Positions 19,960-30,884 of a stretch of 64,000 bases of DNA are shown piece by piece. Within the stretch, counting starts at the first letter, position 1; every line of letters begins with the position of its first letter. Source of the DNA: Patella vulgata (lineage: Eukaryota > Mollusca > Gastropoda > Patellidae); contig NC_065886.2 in NCBI RefSeq assembly GCF_932274485.2, positions 47,603,501 through 47,667,500 on the forward strand, in the 5' to 3' direction. The notes under the pieces were generated by a model that saw only the letters and a list, made by a program, of their open reading frames with translations, searched no databases and had not been told where the DNA came from. A program made the position numbers and the translations under genes.

Positions 19960-22530
19960 GCATGTGAATTTTGCTTTGAGGAGGCGTATTAGATTAGGCT
20001 GCTGTCTTTGTGATTTAATGAATTGGACATTATCAAATTTCGTTCTGAGGTTGTCGTTTGATGCCAGGATTGCCCTGCTTTCGTACATTGTTTTAAAGAA
20101 GTTGGGATGTTGGGGGTTATGAGTAGCGACAAAGGTAATGATATTATCCGAACTGTCTTTTGCTTTAGAAGCCCTCGGTGTTTGGATATCAATTGCCAAA
20201 GCCTAATTTATCCCAACTTCTATTACCTCGAGAGGTAATACTGTTTCAATAAATTTCTCTTTAGCTCATCTAATCTGACAATCCGGAGGTCTTCATCTAT
20301 CACAATGGTGCATATTTTTCTTGCTAAAGAAAAGGGTATATTATTTTGGGTATGGCGTGGGTGACATGATTTATATGAAAGATAGTTTTTGGTATCTGTT
20401 TATTTAGAATACATATCCGTTATAAGGAGTTCCCCAACGTCCAAGAATGCGATTTGCTGATCGTTCGTTTCAATTGTGAATTTGATATTTAGATCTAAAT
20501 CATTTATTATATTTTGCAAATCTGCAATGTTGCCAATTCGTTCATTCCAAATACAGAATATATCGTCTAGGAATCGTTTCAACTGATTTTCTAAATATAA
20601 TCTGTAATCCACGCCATGTTCAATTTCTACAATTGAGTATAGTTTTTCTTCAAGGATCCCCATTGCTAAATTACTTAATTGTGGTGCCGCCTTGGTACCC
20701 ATCGCTATACCAAGAATCTGTTTGCCAAATGTAAAAGTGTTGTTAGTCAGGATGATTCGTATAGCTTTGAGGATGAAGTTGTTTGAAATTCTCTCATGAC
20801 TGCTTTCAGGAGGTTTATCCAACCAATATTCTATTATGGCCTGAAAGCATAGGTCATGGGAAATGTTGCCATACATATTACAAACATCCATGGTTACGAA
20901 AACGTCGCCATCGTTTAGATTTTGGGGCAATCTATTAACAAAATCTATGTCATCCCGAATAACAGATTTTACATTTGGCACGTACAGCTTACGTAAGATA
21001 TCAATAAGATTTGATAGTCTATTAGTAGGGCAGCACGGACCGGCAATTATTCGTCTGAATGGGAGATCACCTGGCTGTAAAACACTGATGAATTCGGCAT
21101 TTTGGTGTTTAATAGACTCCTTGATCATCTTGGATTTATGGATTTCTGGAAGACCATAAAACTGACTTGTTTTTATACTCGAATTTTCGGAGATAATCCT
21201 GTTCGTTGTCCGTCAGTTCGTTTTTGTGATCTTGGATTAAGGCGTTTATTAATCCCATTGTTCTTTTATCATGGTTGGAACTTATGGTTATACACCCGTT
21301 TGTCGTCAAGTATTTTAAGGACATTTCTCTGATAATATTCCGCATCCATGATAACTATGGCACCCCCTCTATCGCTTTCCTTAATAACGATCGTGTCGTT
21401 AGATTTCAAAGATTTTATTGCACACTATTCCTCCTTCGACACATTTGATTTTGCGTTGCGGTTTATAGGAAGTGGCAACTTGGTTAAATAGTCAATGAAA
21501 TTGTCCAGCGTCACGTCCTTGCCCCGCCTGGGATTGAAGTGACTTTTGTTCCTCACAATATCCTCTGGCGCAGTTTCATCTGTTTCACCGAAAAATTCCT
21601 TCAGTCGTAGCTTCCTGCAAAAAGCGTTTATATCACACTCTAATTCCTGTATATTGGCTCTAGACGTCGATGTGAATTTCAGGCCTTTCTGTAGGAGGTT
21701 TATCTCTTGATCATTTATGACTGTGGATGATACATTAATTATTTTCGGGTGTAGGCCTACTGGTTCTCGCGATTGGGTGTTGTGGTCACGTTGTTGGAGC
21801 GACGCTGAATATTCTTGTTGTAGTGTTGTGGAGGTCGGTGCGATTGGTTTTGTGAGGGTGGTCGGTGCGATTGGTTTTTTGAGGGTGGTCGGTGCGGTTG
21901 GGATTGGCCTTTCTGAGAAAAAAAAACGACCCTGCGTTGGATTAGTGTGCCCAGACCGCTGTTGTTTGGTATTCCCTTGGTTGGTGCTAGACACATTGGT
22001 CACGTTTCTCCCATCTTTCTTCGGCACATTCGGTCTTTTATATCCATTATTCAGTGCCCTTGGTTGTTCTTTGGGTTTAGTCCCTATTTTTTGCTTTCTT
22101 TTCTTGACCGTTTGCCAGGTGTTTCTGGGTGGAGCTGCGTTGGATGAATTAGGTGTCTCTGTGTTGTGACAAACATTCGCCTCGTCATGGGCGTCCTCCA
22201 TTTCTTCAGCACGCGTAGGTAAGTTTATCAAGAATTCCTTCTTCTTTTTCCATATTGCGTGTGATTTTTTTTCCCGCCGTAGACATTTCTTTGTTCTACA
22301 TATTTTTCAGAAGTTCCACTAGTTCTTGTTCTTGGTGTTCTTCAATATGTGCCAATAGTTCAGTCTCTGCTTTATTAATGACTTCTGTTTGTTTAGCAGA
22401 AAATTCAATTCGATTTCATTTTGCATCTTTAGTATGTCAACTTCGTTTCTGCATTTTGCTTGGATCTCCGATTCGTTCAATCTTGGTTTTTCCTTGATTT
22501 TACGAGGGATAAAAGGGGTCTCCAATTCTA
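19960..22530 (-). mobile_element. Penelope-like retroelement (fossil), RT-bearing part
   Basis: A minus-strand fossil with the order expected of Penelope-like elements. N-terminal coiled-coil/low-complexity part at 21425-22510, including the conserved 'INLLQKGLKF..FCRKLRLKEFF' stretch. Then the 'SDRGGAIVIMD' region (~21370), the reverse transcriptase at 20400-21128 (VTMDVCNMYGNISH, GIAMGTKAAPQLSN, RFLDDIF and FLDV boxes), and the linker toward the endonuclease (20199-19970). The GIY-YIG endonuclease itself is missing. Broken in a few places, still easy to read, so of moderate age. Abuts a decayed Tc1. Confidence 0.85.
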
Positions 22531-22632
22531 GAAACCCATTGGTATACCTCAGCCTTTTCCTTATTTTGAATCATTTTGTAAAATACCGTTTTTCGAACAT
22601 ATATATTGTAAAAGGTTATAGTTAAAGCTACT

Positions 22633-22898
22633 CAGGGGCGGATCCAGGAATTTTTGCAGGAGGGGGTTTGCCAGGTTCCTGAGACATGGTCTCATTTTGG
22701 CGTATATACATACACATTGAGCTTTTTAAACGGAGAAATTCAAAAACCTCGTTTGACGTCAATTTTTATTATGAATTAATACAATGACATTGTGATTCAA
22801 TTTCATGGATGCAAAGCATTGATTGTGATATCACATGTCTATATCATTATCTCGTGCTTTGAATGCCCATCCTGTCCCACATCTGACGATAAAGGATA
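22633..22898 (-). mobile_element. hAT-like MITE, truncated second copy
   Basis: Begins CAGGGGCGGATCC at 22633 and matches 1960-2247 as its reverse complement over ~265 bp, then ends abruptly without the second terminus. Confidence 0.8.
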
Positions 22899-22951
22899 AA
22901 GCGACTAGAGGAATTAAAAACATTCTTATTGAAACAAGAATATCCTCTAGG

Positions 22952-23120
22952 CGGGCCCGTTGCAGCTCATAAAATTGGATGGGGCTACGGAATGTTTTGG
23001 AGGGGCTGAGGATGTGGCCGGCTAAGAACGCTCCTAAGAAATCATTATTGTTGGCAAAATATTTGGGGGTGGGGGCTAATTCGAATTTTTTTTGGGGGGG
23101 GGGGCGTGGCTACGGGCCCG
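22952..23120. mobile_element. 169-bp MITE with 8-bp target duplication
   Basis: Termini CGGGCCCGTTGC and, inverted, CGGGCCCGTAGC. A perfect 8-bp direct repeat CCTCTAGG flanks it at 22944-22951 and 23121-23128. An 8-bp duplication fits hAT-type insertion. Interior is G-rich and non-coding. Confidence 0.85.
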
Positions 23121-23149
23121 CCTCTAGGTCTCTTAGAAGATGCAACGAT

Positions 23150-23790
23150 TCGGGCCTTAAGTCTAGATCACACAAAATTAAGACTACCAAGAACACACCC
23201 AGCATGCGAAAACCATTTAACCCTTCACAAGAAGATGGGAAGTCTTTGATAAATAATAATTTACACATCCTTAAAAATAGTGAGGTTATGTCAAACATTT
23301 TGTCTAAAACTAAGGCTATTAAAAGTCTTAAACAGCCACGAAATCTAGCTGAATAATTAACATCTTCAAAATTTGATAGTAGTCCATATACACCGGTGGT
23401 AAGTGAATGTGGAGAAATAAATTGCAAGACCTGTAAAATAATAATTAAGGGCTCCTCAATCCAAATCACAGATAACAAACTATATTAAGCAAACCATAAA
23501 CTGTAAAACCTGTTATGTCATATATGTGATTGTTTGTTCAGGTTGTGGTACATTGGAAAAACTATAAGTATGCTAAAGACAAGGAAGAACCCCCATCGAC
23601 ATCGTATACTTAATCCACATTATAGGATGACACCCCCTTAGTGAACATATAGATGTTTATGGTGGTTGCAAATTTAGCGTTTTTCCGACGTACAAGCTTA
23701 ATAGCAATAATAATGATTTATTAGAAGCCAAAGAGGCATATTTTATTGACAATGAAAAATTGTAGTAATTTCATTGCATATAGGCCTAGT
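23150..23790 (+). mobile_element. Penelope-like retroelement (fossil), GIY-YIG endonuclease part
   Basis: A plus-strand fossil holding the linker ('LHILKNSE..SLKQPRNL') and a GIY-YIG-type endonuclease region ('NCKTCYVIYVIVCSGC', 'LSEHIDVYGG', 'EAKEAYFID') at ~23490-23765. Differs in sequence from the minus-strand element and points the other way, so it is probably a separate insertion. Broken in several places. A hammerhead-like motif follows at 23882. Confidence 0.78.
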
Positions 23791-23881
23791 TATTGTTGTC
23801 TGATTTGATATTTATGTTATGTTCCCTTACTATGACGCTATTACGTCATAGTCATTGTTGTATTACCAAAATGTTGAATAT

Positions 23882-23908
23882 CTGAAGAGTTTAATAAAAT
23901 AAGCGAAA
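23882..23908 (+). ncRNA. Hammerhead-type core downstream of Penelope endonuclease
   Basis: CTGAAGA, a short stem GTTTA/TAAGC with an ATAAAA loop, then GAAA. This is the CUGANGA-stem II-GAAA core order of a hammerhead. It lies ~115 bp past the GIY-YIG part, where Penelope-like elements carry such ribozymes. Stems I and III could not be assigned with confidence. Confidence 0.45.
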
Positions 23909-23959
23909 GTGCTAGTAATCGACAAATAATGTAGTTCTTTTTTCAAAAACTTTTATATT

Positions 23960-23967
23960 TTTGTGTG

Positions 23968-24000
<33 letters not shown>

Positions 24001-24010
24001 CCACACACAC
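23960..24010. repeat. (TA)n/(CA)n microsatellite
   Basis: TG and TA dinucleotide run followed by ACACAC repeats. Confidence 0.9.
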
Positions 24011-24099
24011 TGTAAGTAGAAGCTTCTGGTGATTTCAAAAAACGAGTGAGATTTCCGTGTCGTCAATTCCGTACAGTAAAATATTGGTACTCCGACGAG

Positions 24100-25045
24100 T
24101 ACACGCACAAACTGTCTTGTAGTGGTCTTTCATGATTTGGTAATGCTAAACAACTTCCAAGCAATTTTAGGTGGTACAGACTTCAGCTCATCTTGCCTAT
24201 AGTTGTGAGGCGGGCATTTTTTGGCAGATCTGTCAGGGGTACCCATCGTCATTCATAATTCCTGAACAGCTTCCAAGCAGTTTTAGGTATTTAGGTAGTA
24301 CAGACTTCAGCTTATGTGGCCTTGTTGCAGGGGGTGACATTTTGGACGGTCTGTTATAGGTACCCCACCGAACAAACTGTCAGGCAGTGGTAATTCAGAA
24401 TCCCTGTGGTGTTGCTGAACAACGCCCAAGCAATTGTAGATGTACAAATTTCAAATATTCTAGCCTAGTTGGGGGAGCGGGGTATTTTGGGCGTGTCTGT
24501 CAGGGGTAACCCACCACACAAACTGTCTGGCAGTAATCAGTTTTGATTCATGTTATGGTGCTGAACAACTCCGAAGCAGTTTAAGGTGGTATGAACTTCA
24601 GCTAATCTAGCCTAGTTTGGAGAAGGGCGGACAAATTTGGTGTGTCTGTTAGGGGTAACCCACAGCACAAACTGTTTGGCAGTGATTGATTATTCCTGAT
24701 TCCTGTGGTGGTGCTGAACAACTCCAAAGCAGTTTTAGGTGGTACAGATTTCTGCTAATCTAGCCTAGCTATGGTCTGGCAATTACATAGAGAGAGAGAA
24801 ATGGGATTTAACGTCCACTCGACACAAACATATGGTTTTATTTTTTATTTCAATAACTCGCTTGCGCGTAGGGGTCTTTAGCAGTGGGAGGAAACCGGAG
24901 GACCCGGAGAAAACCGACTCAATGACAGGCTTTATGATACATCGCGCACGTGCTAACCATTTGGCCATCCAACCCCCCTGGCAATTACATAACTCTGTCG
25001 GGGGTACCCCACCACTAGAAATGTCTTTCAGGGTGTTTTTGTAAT
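24100..25045. repeat. ~150-bp satellite, five diverged units
   Basis: Anchors 'caagcaattttaggtggtaca' recur near 24157, 24270, 24428, 24573 and 24722 with matching 'gtacccac..cacaaactgtctggcagtg' segments. The last unit is split by the SINE at 24790-24977 and resumes after it. No recognised termini. Confidence 0.85.
24790..24977 (-). mobile_element. tRNA-derived SINE with 14-bp target duplication
   Basis: Flanked by perfect CTGGCAATTACATA repeats (24776-24789 and 24978-24991). Read on the minus strand it has a tRNA-like head with A box TGGCCAAATGG, then the body and a (TCTC)n tail. Shorter than the 36.6-kb copy; it lacks the B-box region. Confidence 0.9.
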
Positions 25046-25373
25046 ACTTAAGATGTAAGGTACACTGCTGTATCACATTCATGTGGTACACTTTTGAACT
25101 AATCAAGCCCAAAATCCCAGCCTTCACAGCCACACCCACCACCAGATACTTGACAGACTTACATTCTCATGGTACCAGATCCAGATCTACTTGCATTGAT
25201 ACAATATAGGTGAAAATTGGGCTTCCGGTCTTTTGAAGCCAGTTACTCCCCGTTGCCGAAACCCCAGTTGCTTTCAGTTGCAAGGTCGACATAACGCCTC
25301 CCCCCATATACAGTCCCTTCTGCTACCTTTGTCGTACATTTTTGAGATTTTTATCTGTTCTTACCACATACTC
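25046..25373. other. Intergenic, no gene seen
   Basis: No recognised element between the satellite and the dispersed repeat starting near 25374. Confidence 0.4.
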
Positions 25374-25882
25374 CTCAGTGTTTCGTTTGATTATACCTAA
25401 TCCCACTAAACACTGCTTTAACGAAGGCAAATTTCTGTTCGAAATTATGACTGGTTAATGATCCGATTAGCAACCAATAGCTAACTGGTTACAAAAGCAT
25501 TACACTTAAAACAGAGCTCCAAATTGGACCAAATATGTTTACATAACTTTGCGTCATGACTCGCGAGTTTATTATGCCCAATTAATCAGTGCATAGCAGA
25601 ATATTGCAGAAAACTAATTGAGTGAAAAACGAGGATATCAAATCGAAAACAATATAAACAATACTGTTTGGAGACGAACATACTTTCATCGTTTTTAATA
25701 CGTGAAATCACTGTTTTAAGGAAGACCCAGATTAAACGAAGGGCTGTCCTGTTGCTGTACATGGGATAGATTTGATTGAACGGGAAGAATAGACAAACTC
25801 CCTCAAAAGCTTAAATATCAGAAGCCAATCCAGCAATGGCCAGAGAGGGATTTCTCGGGCCATTGCTTCAGGAATATGCTCT
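25374..25882 (+). repeat. ~510-bp dispersed repeat, copy A
   Basis: Matches 49556-50067 in the same orientation (roughly 80-85% by eye). Begins CAGTGTTTCGTTTGATTA and ends just after an AGCAATGGCC..GGGCCATTGCT hairpin (25832-25868) with TCAGGAATATGC. No coding capacity. A terminal hairpin ~10 bp before the end recalls Helitron 3' ends, but no CTRR end is visible. Confidence 0.75.
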
Positions 25883-27135
25883 TACCATAGGTATTACAAA
25901 ACCCCATTTCAATTCCAAAACCTGCCCATTTCATGGATGATTTTAATGTCAGTTGCATGTTTCTCAATGCTGCTACTTCAAAGGGATTTGCTGCAGTATT
26001 TGGTACCAGATGGTTTGCAGCGGAGTGGCTTGTTATCTTATCCCAAAGTATCGACAAATGAAATTGATTAGCTATGCTTAGTTTTAACGGGAAATGCTAA
26101 TCATTGAACTCAGTCAAGACATTCACCTAATGAACATCAAGTTTATACATTCTATCTCAATTAAAAGCAGAGTTATGTTCCAAAGCCTTGACTAATCAAA
26201 TTGCTTATTGCTACTTAGCCTAAGCAGAAAATTCTCATTATTGAACTTAAGTCAAGGTAATGATATAATGAATCTATACTCAGAGTTTCATCGCTCTCAC
26301 CCAGTAAGAACCAAAGTTATCATGTTCCAAAGTCTCAACCAATCAAATTGCCTATCTCTGCTTAATGGAAAATGTGCCAAGTTAAAGTTTAATCACAGCC
26401 TGGGTAGACATATACAAAGAGCAACTCGTTGCACGCATCGTCTCCTAAAGTTTCTTTAAACAGCTTAATGTTATACACTTTGTGTTCTTTTGACTGCTTG
26501 TTTGGGTCAGAATGGAAGTAGATGATCTCATTGTCTGTTCTGGAGTAATGAAGGAGCAAGATCATCAAATCTGTGACAATTCAAACAACACTCAAGAGGT
26601 CAATACTGAGGAATAGGATGACACTCAAAACTGAATGCTCTGAAACTTATTCTATGATAGTGGACAGGTGAAGGTCATGAATTCAATTTCATAATGATTC
26701 AACAGCTAAGTGATATCATCCAGAGTTCTCTTAAGTTGTTCCTTGTCCCCAAAAACCTGGGGATAGACATCAAGATCATCAATTTTGAGTAAATAGTTAT
26801 GGACTTGCGGTCATTTGGCGGTGTTGGCAGCCATTTTTGACATAACAGGCCAACGTAGGGATCATCAAATTTGAGTTGATAGTTACATAGTTATGATCAT
26901 TAAGACGTTTCGGTGGGGTAAACTGTATTTTGACCTGACTACAAGGCATTCACCTAATAGACACCTTCACCAAGTTTGAACATTCTACCTCAGTTCGAAG
27001 GAGAGTTATTGTGTGCCAAATTTTCAACCAATGAGATTGAAGTCTTAATTTGCCTAAGCAGAAAATGCTCATAAGCAGATATTGATGTAATGAAACTAGA
27101 CACAAAATTTCACCACTAGCTATCACTTAACTATA

Positions 27136-28621
27136 CTGAGCGCCATGGAAAACACATCACTTTTTTTTCCCAAATATTTTATTACTAGGTGGTTTTGTAT
27201 GTATAATATTATGCAATACTATGAACTATTGTTTCACACAATGCTCCCAAACGCAAAAAATATTGGCCCGTGTGCAAAAAAAAATTGCACGAGATGCACA
27301 TGAAAAACCCAATATTCACGTGCGGCATTGTGTGTGAGCCCTTTAAAAGCATGTTTTCAACTTAATGTGCAGTACATGAACCGTGAAACGTCAATCTGTC
27401 TTAATTTGTTGTTGGACGTGTGAAGGAATCGAGCTACAGATGCCGAGACTTACTGAAAATCAACGGAATGAAGCCATGGGAATGTCCAGGGCTGGCATGT
27501 CTACACATGCTATTGCCAGACACTTCAATTGTCATCAGTCCACTATTGTTAGGTTGGTGGAACGTGTTCGAGTTACTGGATCAACACGTGACCGTCAACG
27601 TCCTGGTCCAGAGCGCGTTACAACCCAGGCTCAAGACCGCTTCATCCGGGTCACTCATCTGCGTGACAGATTCCGCCCAGCGACTCGAACAGGAGCAGCA
27701 GTCGTCGGAAGACAAGGACCATTAAGTGCCAACACCGTAAGACGCCGTCTAAGAGAAGTAGGACTCTGTGCACGACGATCTTATGTTGGAGCTATCCTCA
27801 GGGATCATCACCGTCAGCGGCGTTTGATATGGGCTCAAGGACACCAGACATGAAGAAGAGTCGCTTTCATCTTTATCACGCTGATGGCCGTCGACGTGTG
27901 TGGAGACGTCTTGTAGAACGTCTTGCAGACTGCTGCGTCTTCAAAACGAATCAATGGGGTGGGGAAGTGTAATGGTGTGGAAGTCTTCACATTTCATCAC
28001 TTGACCGCCCTACACATTTGCAGGGGTCGCGTTAATGCTGTAGCCTACCGTGATGATGTCTTGCAACCAATTGTTGTTCCGATGTTTCGAGCGCACCCAC
28101 AACTTCAGCACTTCCAAGAGGATAATGCACGTCCGCATACCGCCCGTTTTAGTATGGACTACCTGGCTGCTAACAAATTCAATGTCTTGGACTGGCCAGC
28201 CATGTCTACAGACATGGCACCGATTGAACATGTCTGGGATGAGATTGGACGCCATCTGTAACGGAGACCACAGATGCACACCATTGCTGCTTTAGAAGCT
28301 GCTCTTGTCCATGAATGGAACAATTTTCCCCAGGCCTTCTTTCAAACATTGTTAAATGTTACGCGACGTCGCTGCACAGCGTGCGTAAGAGCCCGTGGAG
28401 GACACACGCGCTACTGACATCTGTGTCATACTTTTGGTTTTGACCCCTTACACTTTGTACCGTTGATTACAGATTAAACATCCATAAGTGTACAAATGTG
28501 TTGTTATTGATGTGTTACCATTTGAATATTGTTCACAATAAGAAGCAAAATAAATAACATATGTTTACAGGATCATTTTGTTATACGAAAAACTAAGTGA
28601 TGCGTTTTTCATGGCACTCAG
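27136..28621 (+). mobile_element. Tc1-type transposon, fourth family, inactive with both TIRs
   Basis: 1486 bp, with TIRs CTGAGCGCCATGG../..CATGGCACTCAG pairing over ~29 bp with three mismatches and TA on both sides (27134-27135, 28622-28623). Inserted into the 146-bp satellite element. Contains the transposase remnant at 27383-28420. Confidence 0.93.
27383..28420 (+). pseudogene. Tc1 transposase pseudogene
   Basis: N-terminal HTH pair intact (RLTENQRNEAMGMSRAGMS.., second HTH SANTVRRRLREVGL). After 27853 the frame is disrupted: the FSDES segment with the first catalytic Asp is lost, and a stop and frame change follow. From 27923 the frame resumes with QEDNARPH (second Asp) and MAPIEHVWDE (Glu). 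A stop at ~28259 separates the C-terminal part (MHTIAALEAALVHEWN). Not functional. Confidence 0.88.
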
Positions 28622-29963
28622 TATATAATCAAAGCTGTCAAACTCCAAAGTCACGCCAATCAAATTGCATATTGCTCTACTTACCATAAGTAGAAAATGT
28701 TCATCTTTGAACTGATCAAGGCATTCATCTAATGAACACCTACACAAGGTTTAAACATTATACCTCAATTAGAAGAGAGTTATTGTGTTACAAAGCATAA
28801 ACCAATCAAATTGCTTATCTATAATCTGGCATATTGTAGCGATTCTGTACGATGTCAGAAGTGACAGAGTTCACTGTATTGAAAATTTCATTCAAATTAC
28901 TTTATTCAAATCAAAGTTATGAGTGTTGGAAGATGTATCCTAAATTGTTTATTATTGTAGCAATGGTACTGGACAAATGAGACTTTTTAATCAAGCAGGC
29001 GTTTAAATCCATTTAAATCTCTGCCATCTGATAGTCTAGAGAGTTGTTAACCTTGTTATGTTAATAAATGTCTAAACAAGCCAACAGTGAGGCTGATGTC
29101 CAAAAATAAATAGATGACACATATTTATTAATCGCACATTTATTTTTTTCAAAAGTATCGAGCAATCAAACTATACACTAAGTTTCAGCACTCTCCATCA
29201 GATAGAATCAAAGTTATCTTGTCCCAAAGCATCGACTAATGTAAATCATTGAACTCAGCCATGACATGACAGCAGAGAATATTCATTATCGAACTAAGTC
29301 AAGGTATTGATGTAATAAAGCTATACACCAAGTTTCATCAATCTCACTTAATTAGAACTAAAGTTATCGTGTCCCAAAGCATCAACCAATCAAATTGCTT
29401 ATCTCTGCTTACCCTAAGCGGAAAATGCTCATCTTCGAACTCCATCAAGGCATTGACCTAATCAACACATACACCAAGTTTGAACATTCTAGCTCAATTA
29501 GGAAGAGAGTTATCGTGCCCCAAAGTATCAACCAATCAAATTGCTTATCTCTGCTTACCCTAAGCGGAAAATGCTCATCTTCGAACTCCATCAAGGCATT
29601 GACCTAATAAACACATACACCAAGTTTGAACATTCTAGCTCAATTAAAAGTTATCGTGTCCCAAAGCATCAACCAATCAAATTGCTTATCTCTGCTTACC
29701 CTAAGCGGAAAATGCTCATCTTCGAACTCCATCAAGGCATTGACCTAATCAACACATACACCAAGTTTGAACATTCTAGCCCAATTAGGAAGAGAGTTAT
29801 CGTGTCCCAAAGCATCAACCAATCAAATTGCTTATCTCTGCTTACCCTAAGCGGAAAATGCTCATCTTCGAACTCCATCAAGGCATTGACCTAATAAACA
29901 CATACACCAAGTTTGAACATTCTAGCTCAATTAGGAAGAGAGTTATTGTGTCCCAAAAAGTGT

Positions 29964-29984
29964 GACGGACAGACAGACGGACAG

Positions 29985-30038
<54 letters not shown>

Positions 30039-30042
30039 GGAC
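29964..30042. repeat. GACA/GACG microsatellite (GTCY on the other strand)
   Basis: Uninterrupted tetranucleotide run between the last 146-bp unit and the terminal hairpin; an internal module of the element. Confidence 0.93.
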
Positions 30043-30087
30043 GAACCCATTTTAATAGTCCCCTGCTTTCTTCGAAAGGCGGGGGAC

Positions 30088-30884
30088 AATAATAGTTTAT
30101 ATAACATTTGAAGCCAAAAAAAAAAGACCTGCAATAGGCATTTTGCATCTTTACGCAGTTTAGGAAAGGACAGCGAGGCGTAACAACACAAGGCATTTGG
30201 ATTGATGTTGTATAAATAACAGATATGTTTTGCTAACTATAAGCATTATAATTTACAAAATAAATACAATATAATCAATCATTCATTTTCGATGGCTGAA
30301 AGTAAAAGAAACTTCATAACTGTAGGCAGTGAATTACTTGCAAAAAAGGCTCAGCTGGATGAGGGGAAGAACTTGCAGTGTTGTCAAATCGGCCAATACA
30401 CCCTGAAAGAAGTACAGAAACATATTTATTTAATGCACACATGCAAGGGAACATTCATCATCAGCAGCTATGTCTTTGGAGCCATCATTTGAATTAAATG
30501 AAATTAAATGGGGATTAACCTCATATTTTGCTGCACCAACTGGACAAATGAAGACAGTTTTTGAAGTATGAGCAATAATGTTATCAATACTATGCTTACA
30601 TGCTGAACACTAACACTTTGTTGTACACCCATATATCAGATGGAAATATTTCAATGATTAACAAATTTACAAAGGTTCAAATAGCTACAAATTGCAATTT
30701 AAAAATGTGGAGATGGAATTGAATGAAGATAGTCAGGCAACCAGTTACCCACATAGCAGCGATGCCTAAGAAATGATAGCCATAGGCTGCAACCTATCCA
30801 AGGAAAACTTGAAACTTGGATGTTGACCAAAGTTCTTAAGGATGCCTTCAAGAAATCTGATCTCTATCATGTTCACAAGGTTGA
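30088..30884. other. Intergenic, no supported gene
   Basis: A 66-codon ATG frame at 30292-30492 (MAESKRNFITVG..) shows no recognisable domain and is left uncalled. The rest is AT-rich. Confidence 0.4.

Larger units (their letters stand above)
26060..30087 (+). mobile_element. Satellite-cored element with 146-bp core
   Basis: Diverged units of a ~146-bp repeat ('accaatcaaattgctt..gcttaccctaagc..aatgctcatc..tcaaggcattgacctaat'). They are scattered at 26100-27130 and 28620-29330 and tightly tandem at ~29387-29955, followed by a GACA/GACG microsatellite (29964-30042). The end is a hairpin GTCCCCTGCTTTC/GAAAGGCGGGGGAC (30058-30087). Interrupted by a Tc1 element (27136-28621). The 117-residue open frames are periodic satellite frames, not genes. 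Confidence 0.8.

Noticed and set aside
24900-24977. tRNA gene signals (A and B boxes) in SINE copies, also at 36790-36879 and 39520-39612
   Set aside because: These are SINE heads with tails and target duplications; the B boxes carry an extra base and no cloverleaf is complete.
29395-29894. Repeated MLISAYPKRKMLIFELHQG frames
   Set aside because: Satellite frames of the 146-bp repeat; the same happens at 33225-33874.
29387-29955. Regular repeats resembling a CRISPR array
   Set aside because: Eukaryotic 146-bp tandem satellite without repeat/spacer alternation.
29927-30196. Cys/Ser/Val-rich minus-strand frames (CLSVCLSVCLSV)
   Set aside because: Translation of the GACA microsatellite.
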